Shown here one piece after another: positions 15,527-19,615 of a DNA stretch of 19,615 nt. The notes below the pieces were generated by a model. That model saw only the letters and a list, made by a program, of their open reading frames with translations, was not told the origin of the DNA and made no database searches. A program made the position numbers and the translations under genes. How positions within the stretch are numbered: the stretch's first letter is position 1; each line of letters opens with the position of its first letter. The DNA is from Arenicella sp. (GTDB lineage: Bacteria; Pseudomonadota; Gammaproteobacteria; Arenicellales; Arenicellaceae): assembly GCA_023299895.1 (NCBI GenBank), contig JALZWI010000003.1, forward strand, positions 1-19,615, given 5' to 3'.

Positions 15527-15979
15527 CTAAAATACTTTCAGGTTTTTGAAAGTGGGTATTTGGTTAGAAAGGTAAGCTCGATCCAAATCCTCAAGCCCAC
15601 TGCGCCATTGTGTAGACTTATCTTGTAATTTAACTTTTTCCAGGCTCTGTGCTAACTCGCGATTTTTAAAACTAAGCTCATGCACTAAATTTTCTAAGTG
15701 TTCAATGTTTTCATTTTTTGACTCCATTACACTTTCATAATTTTCGAACGTTGGTGTCTCAGTCATTGCCACAGAAAATGTCAGCTTTAGCTGATGGTAA
15801 CGGTAATACCAGTCGTTAATTTTTTCCGTTAGCTCTTGGTTTTTTTTAGCTGCTGCCCTTCTTCTAATCTCTTGAGTAGCACACTGAATTTCCAGTCGCT
15901 CATATTTCTCAACTAACTCAGCATGTAATTGTCCACAAACTTTTGATCCAAAAGAAAGTTTTAACTTTTTTAAAAACAT
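15527..15979 (-). CDS. Coiled-coil protein of unknown function
   Basis: I do not recognise this 150-aa protein. It starts with a basic stretch (MFLKKLKLSFGSKVCG), then shows long charged helices with heptad-like hydrophobic spacing (about residues 17-65 and 78-120, e.g. ENIEHLENLVHELSFKNRELAQSLEK). It ends with a less charged tail, LSNQIPTFKNLKVF. There is no signal peptide or membrane segment, so it is probably a cytosolic coiled coil, perhaps dimeric. The start ATG (15979) is preceded at 5 nt by a run of eight G on the coding strand, which could itself pair with the 16S tail as a Shine-Dalgarno. It is convergent with cca and lies upstream of nothing else in its direction, so it is probably monocistronic. 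Confidence 0.7.
   Translation of the reverse strand: MFLKKLKLSFGSKVCGQLHAELVEKYERLEIQCATQEIRRRAAAKKNQELTEKINDWYYRYHQLKLTFSVAMTETPTFENYESVMESKNENIEHLENLVHELSFKNRELAQSLEKVKLQDKSTQWRSGLEDLDRAYLSNQIPTFKNLKVF
15530..15553 (-). terminator. Possible intrinsic terminator embedded in the end of the coiled-coil gene
   Basis: On the minus strand a perfect 7-bp stem ACTTTCA / TGAAAGT with a 6-nt loop (15553-15534) is followed at once by ATTTTAG, whose TAG is the stop codon at the gene end. The stem is AT-rich and the U-run short, so strength would be modest. The gene is convergent with cca nine bases away, so some termination signal is expected here. Confidence 0.35.
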
Positions 15980-16277
15980 ACGCGCCCCCCCCGGTTGCGT
16001 TAATCCTTTATAAAATGTCTTGCATTAAGACAAATAAACTATAACAACTATATCATTACACAACAATATATGAAATATTTAATTAGACTCTATGTCCATT
16101 TTAAGATCAATACTTAACGACTACCTTAGCACCCAAAGCTTACTAACAATGCATGTGAAGACTCTAAACATCACTTGCTGAGCGAGCGTCCATTAGTAAA
16201 GCAAGAGTTGTTACACAAAGTCACCAAGCCTGTTTAACCAACACTAAGTTCAAGTCACTTTTTTAGTCACGTTCAAC
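15980..16277. other. Non-coding spacer between pilU and the coiled-coil gene, with homopolymer G tract and candidate promoter
   Basis: About 300 nt with no convincing ORF. Features on the minus strand, leading into the coiled-coil gene, are a TATAAA box (16012-16007) and the run of eight G (15992-15985) just before the ATG. There is also an inverted repeat with 6-bp arms, TGTCTT-GCATT-AAGACA (16016-16032), next to the -10 box, placed as an operator would be. The remainder (16040-16277) is AT-rich and holds no structure I can name apart from a direct repeat of AGTCAC around a T6 run (about 16250-16271). Confidence 0.4.
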
Positions 16278-17432
16278 TTAAAACATACTTCCAGCACTCT
16301 GATCGTCTTCTAACTCGTCTTCTTCAACTGGCTCTTCTTGCAGTTCAAGTTTGCTGGTTAACGACTCCTCAACTTTTTTATCGCCTTTAATCATTAGGCG
16401 TAAGTTATTCGCTGAATCGGCATTTTTGAGCGCCTCTTCTTCCGAAATTTCACCATCATTAAACAGCTTATAGAGAGCAGCATCAAAGGTCTGCATGCCA
16501 TAGCTTTCGGAGCCAGCCATAGCGGCTTTTATTTCATCGACTTTGCCTGCCTTAATCATGTCTTTTACGCGTGGCGAACCAATTAATATCTCAATAGCGG
16601 CTGTGCGTCCACCAGAAACTGTTGGTACTAACCGTTGTGAGATAATACCTTGCATATTTAAAGACAAATCAAGGTAGAGTTGTTTATGGCGATCTTCAGG
16701 AAAGAAATTAATGATTCGATCTAACGCCTGATCCGCATTATTTGCATGTAAAGTAGACAAACATAAGTGGCCAGTCTCAGCAAATGCGAGCGCATGCTCC
16801 ATGGTTTCGCGATTACGAATTTCACCGATCAAAATTACGTCTGGTGCTTGCCTCAAAGTGTTTTCCAATGCATCTTCATAACAATCTGTATCAACCCCAA
16901 CTTCACGCTGATTAACGATACTTTGCTTATGTGGATGAATAAATTCTATTGGGTCTTCAATGGTAATAATGTGGCCCGCATGGTTTTGATTTCGATAATC
17001 AATCAAAGCCGCCAATGAGGTAGATTTACCAGACCCTGTGCCGCCAACAAAAATCACCAAACCGCGCTTTAACATAATCAGTTTGGTTAAATTTTCAGGC
17101 AAACCTAGTTTTCTATAATCCGGTAACTCAGTCTTAATAACTCGTATAACCAAAGCGACTTCATTGCGCTGACGAAAGATATTGACTCGAAAGCGACCAA
17201 CATCAGGTCGATCGATGGCTAGGTTCATTTCTGGTTTCTCATCGAATGATTTCGCTTGTTCAACATTCATGATTGACTGCGCAATACTTGCGACGTCATT
17301 GCCGTCGAGGATTTGCTTGCCAATCTTATATAACGTGCCCTGCACCTTCATAGAAGGTTGTACTCCGGCAGATAAATAGAGGTCGGAACCGTCTTTTTCG
17401 ACGATCAATTTTAAGAGAGGCTCTAATAACAT
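16278..17432 (-). CDS. pilU: Type IV pilus retraction ATPase PilU
   Basis: Cytoplasmic hexameric ATPase of the GspE/PilT superfamily that works with PilT in pilus retraction and twitching. The 384-aa product has Walker A GGTGSGKST (130-138), Asp box IITIEDPIEFIH (155-166), Walker B VILIGEIR (199-206, Glu204) and His box TGHLCLSTLHA (220-230). PilU rather than PilT is indicated by the N-terminal SDLYLSAGVQPSMKVQG, by LKRGLVIFVGGTG, and by the closing FDAALYKLFNDGEISEEEALKNADSANNLRLMIK, which parallel P. aeruginosa PilU (382 aa). The last about 30 residues are strongly acidic (LQEEPVEEDELEDD). No pilT is adjacent, unlike the usual pilT-pilU pair. Start is ATG 17432, with ACGAG about 10 nt upstream. 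Confidence 0.93.
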   Translation of the reverse strand: MLLEPLLKLIVEKDGSDLYLSAGVQPSMKVQGTLYKIGKQILDGNDVASIAQSIMNVEQAKSFDEKPEMNLAIDRPDVGRFRVNIFRQRNEVALVIRVIKTELPDYRKLGLPENLTKLIMLKRGLVIFVGGTGSGKSTSLAALIDYRNQNHAGHIITIEDPIEFIHPHKQSIVNQREVGVDTDCYEDALENTLRQAPDVILIGEIRNRETMEHALAFAETGHLCLSTLHANNADQALDRIINFFPEDRHKQLYLDLSLNMQGIISQRLVPTVSGGRTAAIEILIGSPRVKDMIKAGKVDEIKAAMAGSESYGMQTFDAALYKLFNDGEISEEEALKNADSANNLRLMIKGDKKVEESLTSKLELQEEPVEEDELEDDQSAGSMF

Positions 17433-17611
17433 TTAATAACTCGTTTTTTTGGAAATCCAGATGAAAAAATATAGTAACGTATTAAGCTTTAACTCACGAT
17501 ATTATTGCTAAAACCTTTACAGTAATTAACGCCTCTTTCTTTGTGTAACTTTAACACTTCACTGTGCCTACTGCCGATATTGAAATCATGAAAAGCACTT
17601 TGAATTATATG

Positions 17612-17638
17612 ATTAATTAAACTTAGTGTTTAATTAAT
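17612..17638. repeat. Perfect 11-bp inverted repeat at the 3' end of the large membrane gene
   Basis: ATTAATTAAAC (17612-17622), a 5-nt loop TTAGT, then GTTTAATTAAT (17628-17638). The arm near 17630 contains the stop codon of the 628-aa gene. The stem is perfect but has a single G-C pair and no U-run on either side, so it is a poor classical terminator. It may stabilise the 3' end of the mRNA or be a protein-binding site between this gene and pilU. Confidence 0.6.
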
Positions 17639-19516
17639 ACGATATATTGTTATACCTTTTGAAGACCATAATTCACTGAACATCTGGGGTCTTTGTTCTA
17701 TAAAATCAAATAACGCAGGCGGATAATAATACGCTATATTTTCTAATTCAAATTCCGACCAATGACCAGACAACCTACCTAGCTCACTCTTTATTTGAGA
17801 TCGTTGATTAATTAGTAGAAGAAAACCACGATATGAACTAAATGTTGTTTCATCATATTGATTAAAACTAAAATCATTGTATTTATAATCACGGAAAAAC
17901 TTTCTGCGAGGACTATCGTGCTTGGTCATCGCCTCGATCAAATAGCCCGAGATTACGTCCGTTACAATAGTGTTTTTTTCTATCGAATTCAAAAAATCAG
18001 TCACGTCTGAATAATATAAATAACTGGTTTGTATTGGTGTTTTAGTTAAATGGGGGAAACGGCTAAAGTGTATCTTTAACCAAGTGTTTTCAACTGGCAG
18101 CAATAATGTGACCAGTAAAACTACCACAGACAATGGAAATACCTTATGTATCGTTAATCCCGATTTTAACTTGTTAACATAGAGTATAAATAAATCTGCA
18201 GCTACGAAATGAATTGGAATAAGGTAGCACAATCGCCAAAGCACATCCGTCTCTTCAAAACGCAGGAAGAAATCAACAAAAAATGGGTTCAGGATGGTAA
18301 GCATTGGGCTTAACATGCCCGCCATCAAAAATGTATTATTTATATATCTCCGTAAATTCAGAAAAAATAATGCATATACCAAACACCCCCATAACGTTAT
18401 CACCTCAATGAATTGTTTTTTAAGGTTAAGAGTTGTGATATCAGGAATCAGACCCCAGCCTGATGCAAACTCCCACAATCGCCAATGAACATTAGGGTTA
18501 CGCTCAAGGTTAAGATGCGCGTAACTATAAGTCGCACCTAAACCTATCAACATAACTACCAAAGCAAAACACCAAATTTTTAGATTAATCAGTGCAACAC
18601 AATGGTATTTAAACCGTATAAGCATGGTCATCACATAGACTAAAAATATAGCCAACGACATAATCAAAATAAATAACGCTTCTTGCCTATGATTGCTCGC
18701 GCTAACAACTATTATAATTATAAATAAAGCGCCAAACTTTATTAACCGCGCAATGCTTTGATCTCTAATAAAGTCAAGCAATAGTGCAATAGCCGCTAGG
18801 TAAAGACAAAGACCTATCATTACCGGACCTAGCGAGTAATAGCGTATGAATGCAAATACATTTACGCCAAAATGGAGAGCTAAAAATAGACAAGTTAAAA
18901 TCGAAACCAACCAGGCTTTACGATGTTGGTGGAAAACACTGCAGGCAAAACTGTAGACGCTAATAAGTAGCAAGCAGACAGAAAGGGCCGCCACTGACTC
19001 AATAACCGCACCGCTGGATATCGATGTAAATGAAGCAACCATTGCAACAAAGTAATACCAAAGATAACTTTGCAGAGGCAGTCCGATTGTTTGCAATGCT
19101 TGATTGGGTGACGCAGTGTGAAGATCATCGCTAATCAGTTGGAAACGCTCCATATGGGTATATAAATCGCCCGGCAGATCACTGGCAGCGCCGAATAACG
19201 CATGGTAAATAAAAATGGTTCCAACCAAGCCAAACACACAGCAAGAGTCGATCACTCGAATTGACAAAAACATTCCTTTTCTAACAAGAATTATAAGGTA
19301 AACCGAACTCAACAAAGCAATTGACAACATCAAAAACATCAATGCCGATTCAATGATTTGAAAAATACAACAAACCCAAAAGACCAAAAAGAAAATGACG
19401 TAAGAAAGAGCGACGCTATTTAAAAGTAAGTTTTTATCCAACTTAAGAATTTTCGCTAAAGCGAACCCTGGCAACAGCAGACAGTTCAATGAAACTAGAA
19501 GAAACGGTATATCCAT
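17630..19516 (-). CDS. Large polytopic membrane protein, GT-C glycosyltransferase-like
   Basis: A 628-aa inner-membrane protein with roughly a dozen hydrophobic helices over residues 1-470 and a C-terminal soluble domain (about 475-628, ending GITIYRIN). The first large loop after about residue 108 contains ASDLPGDLYTHMERF (Asp113, Asp117, His121, Arg124). An acidic motif in the first long periplasmic loop is the hallmark of GT-C enzymes that use polyprenyl-phosphate sugars. Other polar loop motifs are SNHRQE (about 274-279) and FFLRFEETDVLWRL. I infer a role in surface glycan or protein glycosylation, but no family is certain; a polymerase or flippase-like function is possible. The gene is visibly more AT-rich than its neighbours, suggesting a surface-polysaccharide island or transfer. 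It lies about 200 nt upstream of pilU in the same direction. Confidence 0.75.
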   Translation of the reverse strand: MDIPFLLVSLNCLLLPGFALAKILKLDKNLLLNSVALSYVIFFLVFWVCCIFQIIESALMFLMLSIALLSSVYLIILVRKGMFLSIRVIDSCCVFGLVGTIFIYHALFGAASDLPGDLYTHMERFQLISDDLHTASPNQALQTIGLPLQSYLWYYFVAMVASFTSISSGAVIESVAALSVCLLLISVYSFACSVFHQHRKAWLVSILTCLFLALHFGVNVFAFIRYYSLGPVMIGLCLYLAAIALLLDFIRDQSIARLIKFGALFIIIIVVSASNHRQEALFILIMSLAIFLVYVMTMLIRFKYHCVALINLKIWCFALVVMLIGLGATYSYAHLNLERNPNVHWRLWEFASGWGLIPDITTLNLKKQFIEVITLWGCLVYALFFLNLRRYINNTFLMAGMLSPMLTILNPFFVDFFLRFEETDVLWRLCYLIPIHFVAADLFILYVNKLKSGLTIHKVFPLSVVVLLVTLLLPVENTWLKIHFSRFPHLTKTPIQTSYLYYSDVTDFLNSIEKNTIVTDVISGYLIEAMTKHDSPRRKFFRDYKYNDFSFNQYDETTFSSYRGFLLLINQRSQIKSELGRLSGHWSEFELENIAYYYPPALFDFIEQRPQMFSELWSSKGITIYRIN

Positions 19517-19526
19517 TTATCATTAA

Positions 19527-19614
19527 CTAGGTTATGTAATTAAACAAATAATCCCTTAACCTGCTCAAAACTAAACTCGTATCGTTGAAAACAAAAGTGG
19601 CAATCAACAAATAT
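19527..19614 (-). other. Possible 3' end of another minus-strand gene running off the right edge
   Basis: Two minus-strand frames are open from the window edge. One ends at TAG 19529-19527 (its tail reads FNDTSLVLSRLRDYLFNYIT), 10 nt before the 628-aa gene. The other ends at TAA 19542-19540 (tail ending YEFSFEQVKGLFV). Either could be the C terminus of an upstream gene, but with under 30 codons visible I cannot choose or name it. Confidence 0.25.
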
Positions 19615-19615
19615 A

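Noticed and set aside
16240..16277. Terminator after pilU from the AAGTT...AACTT ends
   Set aside because: Only 5 bp pair before mismatches, and the inner GTCAC copies are direct, not inverted, repeats.
1..19615. CRISPR array, transposon, prophage, toxin-antitoxin or other defence system
   Set aside because: No regularly spaced repeats, transposase, integrase, nuclease-methylase pair or toxin-antitoxin gene pair was seen; the small gene pair at 6330-6985 lacks any toxin or antitoxin motif.

Overview
The window looks like a chromosomal segment of a gammaproteobacterium, probably a free-living aquatic one. I infer this from the gene set and order: monofunctional hisB and separate hisI and hisE in one string with tatABC and folD, a crc/xth-type gene divergent from pyrE, an HD-domain cca, gluQ, gcvR, and a PilU-type pilus ATPase. 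Genus cannot be set from the sequence alone. No tRNA, rRNA, IS element, phage gene or CRISPR array was recognised, and almost every gene is intact.

Region 1 (1-6207, minus strand) is one tightly packed string read right to left: hisB, hisH, hisA, hisF, hisI, hisE, tatA, tatB, tatC, folD (folD runs off the left edge). It joins the second half of histidine biosynthesis, from PR-ATP to imidazole acetol-phosphate, to the twin-arginine export machinery and a one-carbon folate enzyme. hisG, hisD and hisC are absent, so the pathway is completed elsewhere. The oddest spot is the tatB-tatC junction. A 17-18 bp unit carrying an ATGA stop/start overlap is tandemly repeated there, so two tiny reading frames link tatB to tatC by successive 4-nt overlaps. 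TatB also carries a histone-H1-like lysine tail.

Region 2 (6208-9077) begins with two small plus-strand membrane-protein genes of unknown function, divergent from hisB. It continues with gluQ (tRNA-Asp queuosine glutamylation, minus) and a divergent metallo-beta-lactamase-fold hydrolase (plus).

Region 3 (9087-13516, minus) is a compact string read xth, ampG-like transporter, selO, gcvR, with 1-nt and 4-nt overlaps. Divergent from it is the pair pyrE-cca (13583-15517, plus). The xth/pyrE head-to-head arrangement matches crc/pyrE of Pseudomonas, but this protein keeps the nuclease residues that Crc has lost.

Region 4 (15527-19615, minus) holds an orphan coiled-coil protein with a G8 tract just before its start, pilU (twitching-motility ATPase), and a large AT-rich polytopic membrane protein resembling GT-C glycosyltransferases. 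At the right edge there may be the tail of one further gene.

Most of the window is housekeeping. The features most worth a second look are the tatB-tatC repeat relay, the TatB tail, the G8 tract, and the uncharacterised membrane-protein genes.
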